Positions 42,395 to 52,000 are shown, numbered from the stretch's first letter. The stretch: DNA of 64,000 nt from Methanococcus voltae (GCF_024807655.1 NZ_JANUCR010000002.1:124001-188000); one strand, 5' to 3'. Program-made: numbers and translations. Notes: generated from the letters alone by a model not told the origin.

Positions 42395-44167
42395 ATGTCA
42401 AGATTAGCGATATTAGATTACGATAGGTGTCAACCAAGACGGTGCTCTATGGAATGTATGAAATACTGCCCTGGCGTTAGAATGGAAGAAGAAACTATCG
42501 TTATAGATGAAGATACTGGTAAACCTGTAATATCCGAGCAATTGTGTAGTGGTTGCGGTATATGTACAAAAAGGTGCCCATTTGGTTCCATAAAAATAAT
42601 CGGTTTGCCTGAAGAACTTTCAGATGATAAGATTATACATTCCTACGGTCAAAACCGATTTAGATTATATGGCTTAATTTCGCCAAGAAATGGCGTGACT
42701 GGTATATTAGGACCTAACGGTGTTGGTAAATCCACCATTATTAAAATATTGAACGGTGAATTATTGCCAAACTTAAATGATTTGGAAAATCCTTCGAATA
42801 TTGAAAATGTAATAAAGCATTTCTCAGGAACAGAATTGCAAAATTACTTCGAAAAACTAAAAGAAAAAAGTATTAAACCAATTCACAAACCGCAATACGT
42901 TGACGTACTACCAAAAGTAGTTAAGGGCAAAGTAGGAGATATGTTAAAAAAAGTTGATGAAACAGGAAAATTCGACGAATTAACAAAAGAATTGGAACTT
43001 ACCAACCTTTTAAATAGGGAATTCACCCAATTAAGTGGTGGAGAGCTTCAAAGAGTAGCTATTGCAGCCGCCTGTTTAAGGGATGGTAGTATTTATTACT
43101 TTGATGAACCTACTTCTTGGTTAGATGTTAAACAAAGATTTAGTGCTGCAAAGGTTATAAGAAAAGTCAGTGAAGATAAGAAAGTTGTAGCAGTTGAACA
43201 CGATTTAATCGTTTTAGACTATTTATCCGATAATATACACATTATGTATGGTGTACCATCTGCTTACGGGGTTGTTACCCATCCAAGAGGTACGAGAGTT
43301 GGAATTAACGCATATTTGGACGGATTTTTAAAAGAAGAAAATATACGATTTAGGAAAAACTCTATTATCTTTGAAAAAAGACCTCCTGCAGATAATTCAA
43401 ACAGACCTATGCTTTTAGATTACACAGATATTAACGTAAATTTGGGAGATTTCAAATTAAACGTTGAAGGGGGCGAAATATACCAGGGTGAAGTAGTGGG
43501 TATACTCGGACCTAACGGTATCGGAAAAACAACTTTCGTAAAAGCTTTAGCTGGCGTTATAAAACCTAATGCAGGTGAAATTAACGGAGATATTAAAGTA
43601 GCCTACAAACCGCAGTACATTTTAACAGATTTTGATGGAACTGTGGAAGATTTATTAATGGATATTACTGCGATTCACACTTCATTCTATAAGTCGGAGA
43701 TTGTAAAACCTTTAGCACTCGAAAACTTAATGGAATCAAATGTGAAAGACCTTTCAGGCGGGGAACTTCAAAGAGTTTCGATTGCAGCTTGTTTAAGCCA
43801 CGATGCTGATTTATATCTTATTGACGAACCTTCAGCTTTCTTAGATGTAGAGCAGAGATTAAACGCTTCAAGAGTTATAAGACGTATGGCAGATGAAAAA
43901 GATGCGGCAATGTTCGTTGTTGACCACGATATTTTGTTCCAAGATTATATTTCTGATAGATTTATCGTATTTAACGGTGAAGCTGGAATGAATGGTCAAG
44001 GAAGTGCTCCTTTGAAAAAGAGAGATGGTGCAAACAAGTTTTTAAAACAGATGGGTATTACCTTTAGAAGAGACCCGGAAACCGGTAGGCCGAGGGTAAA
44101 TAAAGAAGGAAGTCAAAGAGATTTACACCAAAAAGAGATTGGAGAATATTATTACGTTGATGAATAA
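42395..44167 (+). CDS. ribosome recycling ATPase ABCE1 (RLI)
   Basis: The product is 590 residues. ABCE1 splits 70S ribosomes after termination. Two N-terminal [4Fe-4S] sites (CQPRRCSMECMKYCPG and CSGCGICTKRCPFGS) are followed by twin ABC domains with Walker A GPNGVGKST and GPNGIGKTT, signature LSGGELQRVAIAA and LSGGELQRVSIAA, and Walker B YYFDEPTSWLDV and YLIDEPSAFLDV. Full length and highly conserved. GGTGATTAA precedes the ATG. Gene order next to hacB appears incidental. Confidence 0.98.
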   Translation: MSRLAILDYDRCQPRRCSMECMKYCPGVRMEEETIVIDEDTGKPVISEQLCSGCGICTKRCPFGSIKIIGLPEELSDDKIIHSYGQNRFRLYGLISPRNGVTGILGPNGVGKSTIIKILNGELLPNLNDLENPSNIENVIKHFSGTELQNYFEKLKEKSIKPIHKPQYVDVLPKVVKGKVGDMLKKVDETGKFDELTKELELTNLLNREFTQLSGGELQRVAIAAACLRDGSIYYFDEPTSWLDVKQRFSAAKVIRKVSEDKKVVAVEHDLIVLDYLSDNIHIMYGVPSAYGVVTHPRGTRVGINAYLDGFLKEENIRFRKNSIIFEKRPPADNSNRPMLLDYTDINVNLGDFKLNVEGGEIYQGEVVGILGPNGIGKTTFVKALAGVIKPNAGEINGDIKVAYKPQYILTDFDGTVEDLLMDITAIHTSFYKSEIVKPLALENLMESNVKDLSGGELQRVSIAACLSHDADLYLIDEPSAFLDVEQRLNASRVIRRMADEKDAAMFVVDHDILFQDYISDRFIVFNGEAGMNGQGSAPLKKRDGANKFLKQMGITFRRDPETGRPRVNKEGSQRDLHQKEIGEYYYVDE

Positions 44168-44218
44168 TATATCAATATAATATCTCAATACTTAATTTAT
44201 ATTTTTTAAATTATTTTT

Positions 44219-45430
44219 TCATTTTTTTAAACTTTGAAATTTACCAAGTTTTTCGCCTTTCATACCAATGATATGACAATTAAATTTGATTTTATCCCAT
44301 CTATACTCTGCTCTTTCAACAACTCGCTTGCAAATTTCGTTATATACAGTTTCAAGAATTCCAATATTTTTTAAATATCCATTTATTTCTTCGGTGGTGT
44401 TTGCATACAGCATTTTAGCAATAATCTCTTTATCGTCAATGTATTGAGCAGAATATGCAGTTAAAATTTCATTTCGGGCATCAGAAACTTTTGAATGCGT
44501 ATTGTATATTCCACCCGCTAATTTGACGATTTTACCAGAATGGCCATAAATTGTTATTTCTTTAATACCTTTTTCAAGAGCTTTATCTAACATAAAATCC
44601 CAAAAGTTAGATACTTCGATTACTTTATCTTCATCAAAACCCATTTTAAAGTATTTATCGTTTATATATTCATTTTCATCTTTTTTAGCGTATTTTGTGC
44701 CAATATTGCCTGCAACAAATATTACGTCAGTATAATTTTTAGATAACGCAACATCGATTTGAGGAACAAGTGAGTTTTTATATGCGTCATTTGACATCGG
44801 TCTCACTATTCCAGTAGTTCCGAGAATTGAAATTCCGTCTATAATTCCCAATTTGGGATTAAGTGTTTTTTTAGCCAATTCTAAACCATTGGGGACTGAA
44901 ATGGTTATTTCAACTTTTTCAGTAGGTATATTATTTGTTCCATCTTCTTTTTTATCTAATAATTTTAAACAGTTTTCTATAATCATCTCTCGAGGTTTCG
45001 GGTTTATTGCATAATCTCCTACTTCAATTTGTAGACCTTCTTTTGTTATATAACCTACACCTTTGCCCCCGTTTACAATTACGAATTTATTTTCATACTC
45101 TTTAAGATTTGAATTCTCTAAATTAGTTAACTTATCTAAATTATCATTCGTTAAGAGATTTACCTCAATTTCTATAAATTCACCGTTTGTAATGTCAATA
45201 TCTTCGCCTGAAAATTTTTTTACAACAACTCTTACATAATTAGCGTTTTCAGGGTCAATTATAATTTTTTCAATCGGGATTATTAAAATTTCCCCGTTGG
45301 GATTTTCTATTTCCACAAAATCCAATATTTTTCCTTTTTTTAAATAATAAAGTCCAGAATACGCACCTGCACAAGCACAAGAACCTGTAGTATAACCAAG
45401 ACTTTTCTCATTTCTAAAATCGTATTTCAT
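44219..45430 (-). CDS. cbiD: cobalt-precorrin-5B (C1)-methyltransferase
   Basis: The product is 403 residues. CbiD methylates C-1 during anaerobic cobalamin synthesis. The start LGYTTGSCACAGAYSGLYYL is the family hallmark, followed by VVNGGKGVGYITKEGLQIEVGDYAINPKPR, ILGTTGIVRPMSNDAYKNSL and ITIYGHSGKIVKLAGGIYNTHSKVSDAR. Corrinoids are needed here for the methyltransferase Mtr and, by inference, for the short MetE at 17162. GGTGTATTT precedes the ATG. Other cbi genes are not nearby. Confidence 0.96.
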   Translation of the reverse strand: MKYDFRNEKSLGYTTGSCACAGAYSGLYYLKKGKILDFVEIENPNGEILIIPIEKIIIDPENANYVRVVVKKFSGEDIDITNGEFIEIEVNLLTNDNLDKLTNLENSNLKEYENKFVIVNGGKGVGYITKEGLQIEVGDYAINPKPREMIIENCLKLLDKKEDGTNNIPTEKVEITISVPNGLELAKKTLNPKLGIIDGISILGTTGIVRPMSNDAYKNSLVPQIDVALSKNYTDVIFVAGNIGTKYAKKDENEYINDKYFKMGFDEDKVIEVSNFWDFMLDKALEKGIKEITIYGHSGKIVKLAGGIYNTHSKVSDARNEILTAYSAQYIDDKEIIAKMLYANTTEEINGYLKNIGILETVYNEICKRVVERAEYRWDKIKFNCHIIGMKGEKLGKFQSLKK

Positions 45431-45576
45431 AAATACACCAAAGAATTATTTAGTTTTATATTCATTTTTATATTTCTTATTTTTAATTAGGTTTTAATAT
45501 TGTAAAAGAATTATAAAAAAGTAATTAATTGATATGATTTAAAAATAATAAAAAATAATAAAAACTAAAATTTATT

Positions 45577-46320
45577 TTAAATTAACAAGCAAGCTCCTAC
45601 ACAGCAATTGATTTGAGGTTCTTCTGAAACATGCAACTTTTTGTTTAATTTGGCTTCAAATACTTCTGTAAGAACGGGGTTTTTAGCAACCCCCCCACTA
45701 AATGCAACATCGTTTATTTTTAACCTATGAACCATAGGTACGGTTCTATTTGCAATACTTTCATAAACACCCATTAATATGTCTTCTTTCGGTGTTTTTT
45801 TAGATAATAAAGATATTATTTCTGTTTCTGCAAACACTGCACACATTGATGATATTTTAGCAACATTTTCAGATTTATATTTATTTAAATCTTCGTTTTT
45901 ATCAATTTTTAAAATATCGAGTGATTTTTCTAAAAATTTCCCAGTTCCTGCAGCACATTTGTCGGATAATATAAAGTCTATTACTTTTCCGTCTTTTCCA
46001 AGTTTAATAACTTTACTATCTTGACCACCTATGTCAATAAGACCGTCTACATTCGGGAAAAAGTAGTTAGCACCTTTTCCAAGTGCTATTACTTCGGGAA
46101 CTACCTTATCTACGCAGGATAATTTATGACGTCCGTAGCCCGTAGCAACTATTTTATCGACAGAATAGTCTTTTTCATACTTCTTGACATATTCCATAAT
46201 CATTTCTTCTTCAATTATAACACCAATGTTATCAATACTATACTCGATAATTTTTTTATTAGTTTCGTCCATTAAGACCGTTTTTGTTGTAGTGGAGCCT
46301 ATATCAATTCCTAATATCAT
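45577..46320 (-). CDS. ATP-dependent activator of a 2-hydroxyacyl-CoA dehydratase-type protein
   Basis: The product is 247 residues, ASKHA fold. ATP motifs: GIDIGSTTTKTVLMD at the start and IDIGGQDSKVIKL near 97. The [4Fe-4S] cluster Cys at the dimer interface are in SDKCAAGTGKFLE and SSMCAVFAE. The protein belongs to the HgdC/BadFG-like activators that use ATP to send electrons at very low potential. The likely partner is the double-cubane protein encoded 4 kb away (50251-51372). GGTGCAATT precedes the ATG. It is larger than none of the single-domain activators, that is, a normal single-domain form. Confidence 0.92.
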   Translation of the reverse strand: MILGIDIGSTTTKTVLMDETNKKIIEYSIDNIGVIIEEEMIMEYVKKYEKDYSVDKIVATGYGRHKLSCVDKVVPEVIALGKGANYFFPNVDGLIDIGGQDSKVIKLGKDGKVIDFILSDKCAAGTGKFLEKSLDILKIDKNEDLNKYKSENVAKISSMCAVFAETEIISLLSKKTPKEDILMGVYESIANRTVPMVHRLKINDVAFSGGVAKNPVLTEVFEAKLNKKLHVSEEPQINCCVGACLLI

Positions 46321-46699
46321 AATTGCACCATATTATTGTTTTTTTAATTGTTTGTTAAATTTTTATAGGTTTTATAATTTTTATAAGTTTTATAAATTTT
46401 ACAATTTTTATATTATTTCTTCTTTACTTTATTTTTTCAAATATGTTCGTAAATTATAACAATATAGCTATTGACCACATTAGATAATATAATATCTATT
46501 GTATCATATAATATAAAATAACATCGATATGGTTTTAAAATAGTTAAGTTCTAAATCAGCAAAATTTTTGATTAAATTTTAAAATTTTACATAAATATCT
46601 GTTTAAATAATAAAAAAGGGATAATTGGTATTTATTTAATTAAATTATTAATAAATAATCCTATTATTTAGTATGAAGTATTTATTTAAAATTGTTAAT
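46321..46699. other. 379-bp intergenic region, activator promoter and mtd terminator
   Basis: The left part has repeats of a TTTTATA-type unit (46350-46410) upstream of the activator gene; the right part holds the candidate mtd terminator (listed separately). No open frame was seen. Confidence 0.4.
46612..46661 (-). terminator. candidate mtd terminator
   Basis: Arms GGATAATT (46619-46626) and AATAATCC (46654-46661) pair with one mismatch across an A/T-rich loop that can itself fold; in the mtd direction the stem ends in CCCTTTTTT. It begins about 38 bp after the mtd stop. Confidence 0.45.
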
Positions 46700-47533
46700 T
46701 TATTCTGGTTTTTCCATTAATTTTGATTTGTTTAATATAGCACCTGGACCTGCGTGAGGTTTTCTGCTTACGCCATCGGTTGCTTTTTCTAATTCTCTTG
46801 CTTCATCTACTAATTTAGCAGCGTATCTTATCATTTCGTGTGCTGATGCAACGATAGGGATGTATTTGTCCATTTCTTTAGTCATGAAGCATCCTTTTAC
46901 GTCAATGTCAGCTACTTTTTCAGCCATTACGAAAGCAGCCATAGCTTTTGCTTTTGCGTATGGGTTTGAGAATTCAGCAGCAGCAACTGCTTTTGCATCT
47001 GTAACAATAATTTTTGGAAGTTCAATTTCTTTTCCTTCTTCAACTGCATAAATCATAGCGTCAATAGCGTTTTGAACTACTCTAACAGCACCTGTACCAG
47101 CTAATACTCTAACAACGTCAGCGTTGAACATTGACATTTCAACAGGGTCTAAGAATTGTCTTCTTGCACCAATCATAGGGTCGCATTTAATTAAAATGTA
47201 TCCTAATCCTTGTTCTGCCATAGCGTCTTTGTCTTTGATACCTGGTGCATCACCAATGATTACAGCAGGGATATCCGCAGCGCTTAATAATTCTCTTGCA
47301 ACTTTTGGTCCTGGAGCAGCTGGGTTTGGTCCAATGTATAATACAAAGTCTGGTTTTATATCTTCAATCATTTTTTTAGTAACTTCTTCAACTTGTTCAG
47401 GGCCCATTTTAGCCCCACTACCTACAACTCTTACGTCAATATCGTTTCTGTCAGCTCTTTCATCGAGGCTAAGGTCGACTAAAGGAGACATTCCAATGTT
47501 ACCACATTTTATGATACCTACTTTTACTACCAT
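46700..47533 (-). CDS. mtd: F420-dependent methylene-H4MPT dehydrogenase
   Basis: The product is 277 residues, the canonical Mtd length. It reduces methenyl- to methylene-tetrahydromethanopterin with F420H2 in CO2-reducing methanogenesis. Conserved blocks include VKVGIIKCGNIGMSPLVDLSLDERADR, VVGSGAKMGPEQVEEV, YIGPNPAAPGPKVARELL, and the C-terminal ETDGVSRKPHAGPGAIL-type end (KATDGVSRKPHAGPGAILNKS). GGTGATATT precedes the ATG. G+C is higher than in neighbours, consistent with high expression. Cytoplasmic. Confidence 0.98.
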   Translation of the reverse strand: MVVKVGIIKCGNIGMSPLVDLSLDERADRNDIDVRVVGSGAKMGPEQVEEVTKKMIEDIKPDFVLYIGPNPAAPGPKVARELLSAADIPAVIIGDAPGIKDKDAMAEQGLGYILIKCDPMIGARRQFLDPVEMSMFNADVVRVLAGTGAVRVVQNAIDAMIYAVEEGKEIELPKIIVTDAKAVAAAEFSNPYAKAKAMAAFVMAEKVADIDVKGCFMTKEMDKYIPIVASAHEMIRYAAKLVDEARELEKATDGVSRKPHAGPGAILNKSKLMEKPE

Positions 47534-47610
47534 AATATCACCAGTTTTGTTATTACGTTATTTAATATATTACCAATTTATTATATACTACCGTATTATC
47601 TTTAATGATA

Positions 47611-47622
47611 CTTTATATATAT
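47611..47622 (-). promoter_or_regulatory. mtd: candidate TATA box of mtd
   Basis: On the minus strand ATATATAAAG lies about 80-90 bp before the mtd ATG, placing the start of transcription near 47585-47590 with a leader of about 50 nt. Confidence 0.55.
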
Positions 47623-47649
47623 GAATTCCTATTTTAAAACCTTATTACG

Positions 47650-47670
47650 TGTATTAGATTATCTAATACA
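47650..47670. promoter_or_regulatory. 9-bp-arm palindrome upstream of the mtd TATA box
   Basis: TGTATTAGA (47650-47658), spacer TTA, TCTAATACA (47662-47670): a perfect inverted repeat centred about 44 bp upstream of the mtd TATA box. Its size and symmetry fit a dimeric regulator site. Identity of the regulator is unknown. Confidence 0.6.
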
Positions 47671-47780
47671 TTGTTTAATGAAAATAACCCTGGAATTGAC
47701 AAGTTAGAATATGGGGTTAAAATAAAAATTGAGTGAGGATAATATAAAAGTTAAAATAAAATTTGGTTTTAATAAATTAT

Positions 47781-48446
47781 TTAGTTGATTTTATAGGTTT
47801 CTTTGTCCGATTTTTGCAGATTTTCATCAATATAATAATATTCTACAATATTTGAATTGTCAGGTTTGTAAAATACCACAGTTCCTCTTAATTTTTCCAA
47901 ATCATCTGCTAATTCCACATTATCATAGCTATATTTTTCATTATTGGTAATAAATACTGCAGGATTTTGATAAATTTTAGGCAAATTTCCAACCGAATTC
48001 CAGTTTAAAACCCCCTTATTGTCAGGATATGCTGGATTTGATATACCTAACATATTATCGTAAGGTGGAACGGACGAATTTTCGAAGTAATTTTCCAATA
48101 TTCTACTCCACGATTCATTTGAGCCGGCTTTATTTCTCGAATAAGTGAGTTCTGAACCATTTAAAATATTGCTACTATTTATTTCATCAATAAGTGCATT
48201 TTTATTATTTTCAAGTATCTGTTGTATTTCCGTAAGGTTTGTATCGTTTACGGAATTGTTTGGTATGTATGATGCAGGGTCAAAATTTAAATCATCTAAT
48301 GGTTTTACATAGCTATTACCTGTATCCTTAACGCCCCCAATATAACTAATTCCTACTATGGCGGCTACTACAACTGCTAAAGCGATAAATATACCTATTT
48401 CCATTGATACTTGTCCTTTCCTTTTTTTATATTTTGATTTTAACAT
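47781..48446 (-). CDS. type IV pilin-like protein with class III signal peptide
   Basis: The product is about 221 residues. The short basic leader MLKSKYKKRKG is followed by QVSMEIGIFIALAVVVAAIVGISY, the class III (DUF361) archaeal pilin signature processed by the EppA peptidase between Gly and Gln, with the hydrophobic assembly helix directly after. The mature part has seven N-glycosylation sequons in about 210 residues. It is longer than the small major Epd pilins, so a minor or tip pilin, or an adhesin, is possible. I chose ATG 48446 because AAAGGT is 6 bases upstream of it, whereas ATG 48452 abuts that site. Confidence 0.85.
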   Translation of the reverse strand: MLKSKYKKRKGQVSMEIGIFIALAVVVAAIVGISYIGGVKDTGNSYVKPLDDLNFDPASYIPNNSVNDTNLTEIQQILENNKNALIDEINSSNILNGSELTYSRNKAGSNESWSRILENYFENSSVPPYDNMLGISNPAYPDNKGVLNWNSVGNLPKIYQNPAVFITNNEKYSYDNVELADDLEKLRGTVVFYKPDNSNIVEYYYIDENLQKSDKETYKIN

Positions 48447-48794
48447 AATCATACCTTTTAAACTGTTTTGTATTAAAAGTCCATTTTTGGATTTTTACTT
48501 AGTTTTAGCCCATATCCTTGACAACATAACTAAATGGATGGTTATTAATTGGTAAATTAGTATAAATTATTAGTATAAATTATTACATAAAAGTATTAAA
48601 CTAAATATTTGTGAATAAATAAGTTATATAAAAATGTCTGTTTTATGACAATTATAGCAATTATATTTAATTAATACACATTAAACAGTACTCCCATATA
48701 TATTTTTTTATAAAAATTAATATACTATAAAAGTGATATTTATATTAGTAATTAAATTTAATACATTATTTATTAAAATTAGGAGGGGTTTTAA
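48447..48794. promoter_or_regulatory. divergent region, pilin-like gene / 87-residue gene
   Basis: 348 bp with a 13-14-bp tandem repeat (ATTAGTATAAATT twice, about 48556-48585). A likely TATA box for the rightward gene is near 48718-48730 (TAATATACTATAAAAG). No further coding frame was seen. Confidence 0.4.
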
Positions 48795-49058
48795 ATGGCA
48801 GACGCTGAAAACCTTATAAATGCACTATCTGATAAGGAACTCGTTATCAGAATAGATTTAAAACAAGATATTAGATTAATTAAATTTAAAATAGGTTCTA
48901 TGGATATAAATGGGGAATTAGGAATTAGTTTTAAATCAATTTCAAAAAATGCGGACGCAGAAACTGAACCAGCAATGATTGCTGAAGAATATATTACAGT
49001 TCCTGAAGATGATGAAAAACAACTCTTAGAAGAGCCTATTGAAGAAATTACTGAATAA
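48795..49058 (+). CDS. hypothetical acidic 87-residue protein
   Basis: The product is 87 residues. The first half looks like a small beta-rich unit (LINALSDKELVIRIDLKQDIRLIKFKIGSMDINGELGISFKS), the last 30 residues are strongly acidic (EEYITVPEDDEKQLLEEPIEEITE). I recognise no family. The very strong AGGAGGGG, about 8 bases before the ATG, supports a real and probably well translated gene. It has no co-directional neighbour within 1 kb. Confidence 0.7.
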   Translation: MADAENLINALSDKELVIRIDLKQDIRLIKFKIGSMDINGELGISFKSISKNADAETEPAMIAEEYITVPEDDEKQLLEEPIEEITE

Positions 49059-49224
49059 TTTTTATATAATTAACATCTTAAATATTATATAAAATATATT
49101 ACGACAATTAACTACCATATATCAATAATTTAATAATATATCAATATTTTACTATTTTTACTTTTTAATAATTAAAATCTTATAGTTATGTTTTTATTAT
49201 TTATAAGTTAATTTAACAAATTTT

Positions 49225-49896
49225 TTATTCTTTAGGCACTAATTTAGCTTTTTTAATATGGTATGTACCACTTATGCCGTCCCATTCGATTTCTGATTCG
49301 ATTACTTCGAGTTTTTCCTTAAAGAATGGTGCATCAAAAACAAAAGTTTCTGCTTCTCCCCCTTCAAAAGCCCTATTTATTTCGTATTTTTCCATTATTT
49401 TAAGTAATTCTTCGATATTACTATCATCTATTTTCTTTCCAAGCCATTCTTTACCAAGACCGTATGCATAAACGCCTACTATCCTAACATCAAATAATTT
49501 AGCCGTATCTCTTAAAATAGTCTCCTGTTCAATGTGCCAAAGGGGTGCTAATGATTCGATGCCTAATTCTCTACAAATTCTGTCCACACGTTCCTTTTGA
49601 TATTCGCTTGCAAGAGCACCACATACTACTCCGTCAATATCTAATTTAGAAAGAGCTTCTTTTAAGTCTTCTACTTCTTTCTCTTTTTCGCCTTCTGTAA
49701 ATACTTCTACCAGAGGAATACCTGTAGTTTCAGCTATTAAACTTGTAAGTTCTACATTAGGTATGTGAAACATATAACTTTCTTTGTTTTTTGATTTTAC
49801 GTTTACTAAATATTTAACATCGTGTCCATTTTGCAATGCCCAATATAACGCATATGTTGAGTCTTTTCCACCAGAATATAAAGATGCAAGTTTCAT
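49225..49896 (-). CDS. dph6: diphthine--ammonia ligase
   Basis: The product is about 223 residues. It performs the last step of diphthamide synthesis on elongation factor 2, amidating diphthine with ATP and ammonia. The PP-loop is [13 protein letters not shown] near residue 8, and [31 protein letters not shown] and [16 protein letters not shown] are diagnostic of the Dph6/MJ0570 family. The likely start is ATG 49896; a TTG at 49905 lies too close to the GGAT site. Confidence 0.94.
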   Translation of the reverse strand: MKLASLYSGGKDSTYALYWALQNGHDVKYLVNVKSKNKESYMFHIPNVELTSLIAETTGIPLVEVFTEGEKEKEVEDLKEALSKLDIDGVVCGALASEYQKERVDRICRELGIESLAPLWHIEQETILRDTAKLFDVRIVGVYAYGLGKEWLGKKIDDSNIEELLKIMEKYEINRAFEGGEAETFVFDAPFFKEKLEVIESEIEWDGISGTYHIKKAKLVPKE

Positions 49897-50250
49897 AATT
49901 TTCAAATCCTACTTTTAAATAATATTTTAAGTTTAATACGGAATATTAAAAATATAAAATACATAGTCGTATTATATTTTAAATTTGCGAGTAATAAAAT
50001 CCTTTTAATTATTTCATTTTTAGGACACATTCTATAAAAAATTAATCCCAATTTTTAAAGCAATTGATTATTAGATGTTATAATATATCACATTGTTGTA
50101 TAGCTTATTAATTTATCTAATAGATATATTTATAAAATATAAATATTAATATACATATTAATTTACTAAATAATAAATCTATTTCCAATCGGAAACTTAA
50201 CTCAAAATAACACTGCCATAAAATTTAACAACAAAACCTTTGGTGACAAG
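49897..50250. promoter_or_regulatory. divergent region, dph6 / double-cubane gene
   Basis: 354 bp. A TATA-like run (50124-50140, ATATATTTATAAAATAT) could drive the rightward gene, leaving a leader of about 90 nt that contains the inverted repeat TTTCC-AATC-GGAAA (50182-50195). No coding frame was seen. Confidence 0.45.
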
Positions 50251-51372
50251 ATGAATGAATTAAAATCCGTTGCAAAATTAAATGAAGCTTTTGCAAATAG
50301 AAAAAACCAATTATATGCAGAAAAAGACGAAGGAAAAAAGGTATTTGGTTTATTCTGTACTTTCGTACCTGTAGAATTAATCCACGCATCAGGTAGTATA
50401 CCTGTAGGTTTATGTGGTGGAAAAGACTCAACAATTCCCTCCGCTGAAGAAGATTTACCAAGAAATTTATGTCCTTTAATCAAATCCTCATATGGTTTTA
50501 AAAAAGATAAAGCTTGTCCATACTTTGAAGCAGCAGATATCGTAATAGGTGAAACAACCTGTGATGGTAAAAAGAAAATGTTCGAAAAAATGGAAGAAAT
50601 GGTAAAAATGCACGTTATGCACTTACCACACTTTAGAGATGAATCTTCCAGAAAATTATGGGTTGAGGAAGTTATTAAATTTAAGGAATTAATTGAAGAA
50701 TTTACTGGAAATAAAATCACTGAAGAAAAATTAACTGAAGCTATTGCTTTAGAAAATAAAGAAAGAGAATTATTCTATAAAATTTATGAATTAAGGGCAA
50801 ACGACCCAACACCTATAACTGGTAAAGATGCTTTATCTTGCTTCCAAAAATCATTTTTATTAAATATACACGATAGAATAGAAATTTTAACCGAATTAGT
50901 AGCAGAATTAGAAGAAAGAGTCGCAAAAGGCGAAGGATACACTGGAAAAAGAATTTTAATCGCTGGATGTCCAATGACTGCAGGAAACACTAAAATGGTG
51001 GATATCGTTGAAGAACTCGGTGCTGTAGTAGTTGGTGAAGAAACTTGTACGGGTACAAGAAAATTCGAAAATTTCGTGGAAGGAAATACAATCGAAGACA
51101 TCGCAAACAGATACTTCAATATAACATGTGCTGTAGCTTATAAAAATGATAGAAGAATCGAAAGAATCAAAGAATTAGTAGAAGAGCAAAAAGTAGATGG
51201 TGTAGTATACTATACATTACAATTCTGCCACGACTTTAACGTTGAAGGTGTTTTAATTGAAGATGCACTTAAAGAAGCAGGAATCCCAATTATTAGGGTA
51301 GAAACTGATTACTCTGAAAGTGATAAGGAACAAATAAAAACCAGATTAGAAGCATTTATCGAAATGATTTAA
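50251..51372 (+). CDS. double-cubane-cluster reductase (2-hydroxyglutaryl-CoA dehydratase D family)
   Basis: The product is 373 residues. It matches HgdB/FldB-type dehydratase subunits in the single-gene form known as double-cubane cluster protein: [25 protein letters not shown] near 30, [39 protein letters not shown] near 90, [14 protein letters not shown], and [13 protein letters not shown]. These Cys are candidates to bind an [8Fe-9S]-type double cubane, as in the Carboxydothermus protein that reduces small molecules such as acetylene or azide. The physiological substrate is unknown. It needs an activator, most likely 45577-46320. GGTGACAAG precedes the ATG. Confidence 0.88.
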   Translation: MNELKSVAKLNEAFANRKNQLYAEKDEGKKVFGLFCTFVPVELIHASGSIPVGLCGGKDSTIPSAEEDLPRNLCPLIKSSYGFKKDKACPYFEAADIVIGETTCDGKKKMFEKMEEMVKMHVMHLPHFRDESSRKLWVEEVIKFKELIEEFTGNKITEEKLTEAIALENKERELFYKIYELRANDPTPITGKDALSCFQKSFLLNIHDRIEILTELVAELEERVAKGEGYTGKRILIAGCPMTAGNTKMVDIVEELGAVVVGEETCTGTRKFENFVEGNTIEDIANRYFNITCAVAYKNDRRIERIKELVEEQKVDGVVYYTLQFCHDFNVEGVLIEDALKEAGIPIIRVETDYSESDKEQIKTRLEAFIEMI

Positions 51373-51373
51373 A

Positions 51374-52000
51374 TTATTTCCAAACAATTTCATTACTATC
51401 TTTTTTATATTTTTTATTTGACTTTCTTTTTTTAACGTTATTTTTGGTATTTTTTTTATCAATTCTTTTTTTAACCATCTTTCTAACGAGCTCCGCCCCA
51501 CATATTTCGCAGGTTTCACTACTATAATTTACATTATAAAGCTTTTTACAGCCCTTACACATCTTACGCCAAATGAATTCTTTTTTAATTCCTTCCATAT
51601 TAATATTTTTAACAATTATTTCGAATTTTTTTGCAACGTTCTGAATTCCATAGTCGTCAGTATATAATATGCCGAAAAGCTGTATTGAAAGAGCTAAAAT
51701 TTCCATATCATTGTCGGAAACAGCATCACCTGTTTTTAAAGCAGTTTCTTTAACCATATTTAATATTTCAGCGCTTGGTTCCATAATTTTAACACGATTT
51801 GATTCAATTGACAAAAAAACAATGTCTTCTTTTGTTTTTACTTCTTCAACTATATTATTGGTTGTAAAGTGTTCCCCTTCTTCTAACATTGGGTTGTATC
51901 CGTGTATAAACGCTGAAGCATCAAGAATTTTTAAATTTTCATTAAAATTTTCCTTGTAATTGTTAATAATTTCTCTCATCTTTAAAGAATAATTGTCCAT
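51374..52000 (-). CDS. nob1: ribosome biogenesis endonuclease Nob1 (PIN + zinc ribbon)
   Basis: The product is 208 residues. The PIN nuclease domain begins at LKILDASAFIHGYNP (catalytic Asp) and continues with SDNDMEILALSIQL and LYTDDYGIQNVA; the zinc ribbon is CKGCKKLYNVNYSSETCEICG. Nob1 cuts the 3' end of 16S pre-rRNA. The C-terminal 40 residues are Lys/Asn-rich and probably bind RNA. It is convergent with the double-cubane gene with one base between stop codons. AGGGATATT precedes the ATG. Confidence 0.9.
   Translation of the reverse strand: MDNYSLKMREIINNYKENFNENLKILDASAFIHGYNPMLEEGEHFTTNNIVEEVKTKEDIVFLSIESNRVKIMEPSAEILNMVKETALKTGDAVSDNDMEILALSIQLFGILYTDDYGIQNVAKKFEIIVKNINMEGIKKEFIWRKMCKGCKKLYNVNYSSETCEICGAELVRKMVKKRIDKKNTKNNVKKRKSNKKYKKDSNEIVWK

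Noticed and set aside
50182-50195. NrpR nitrogen operator before the double-cubane gene
   Set aside because: The known operator is GGAA-N6-TTCC; this site has the opposite arm order and a 4-base spacer.
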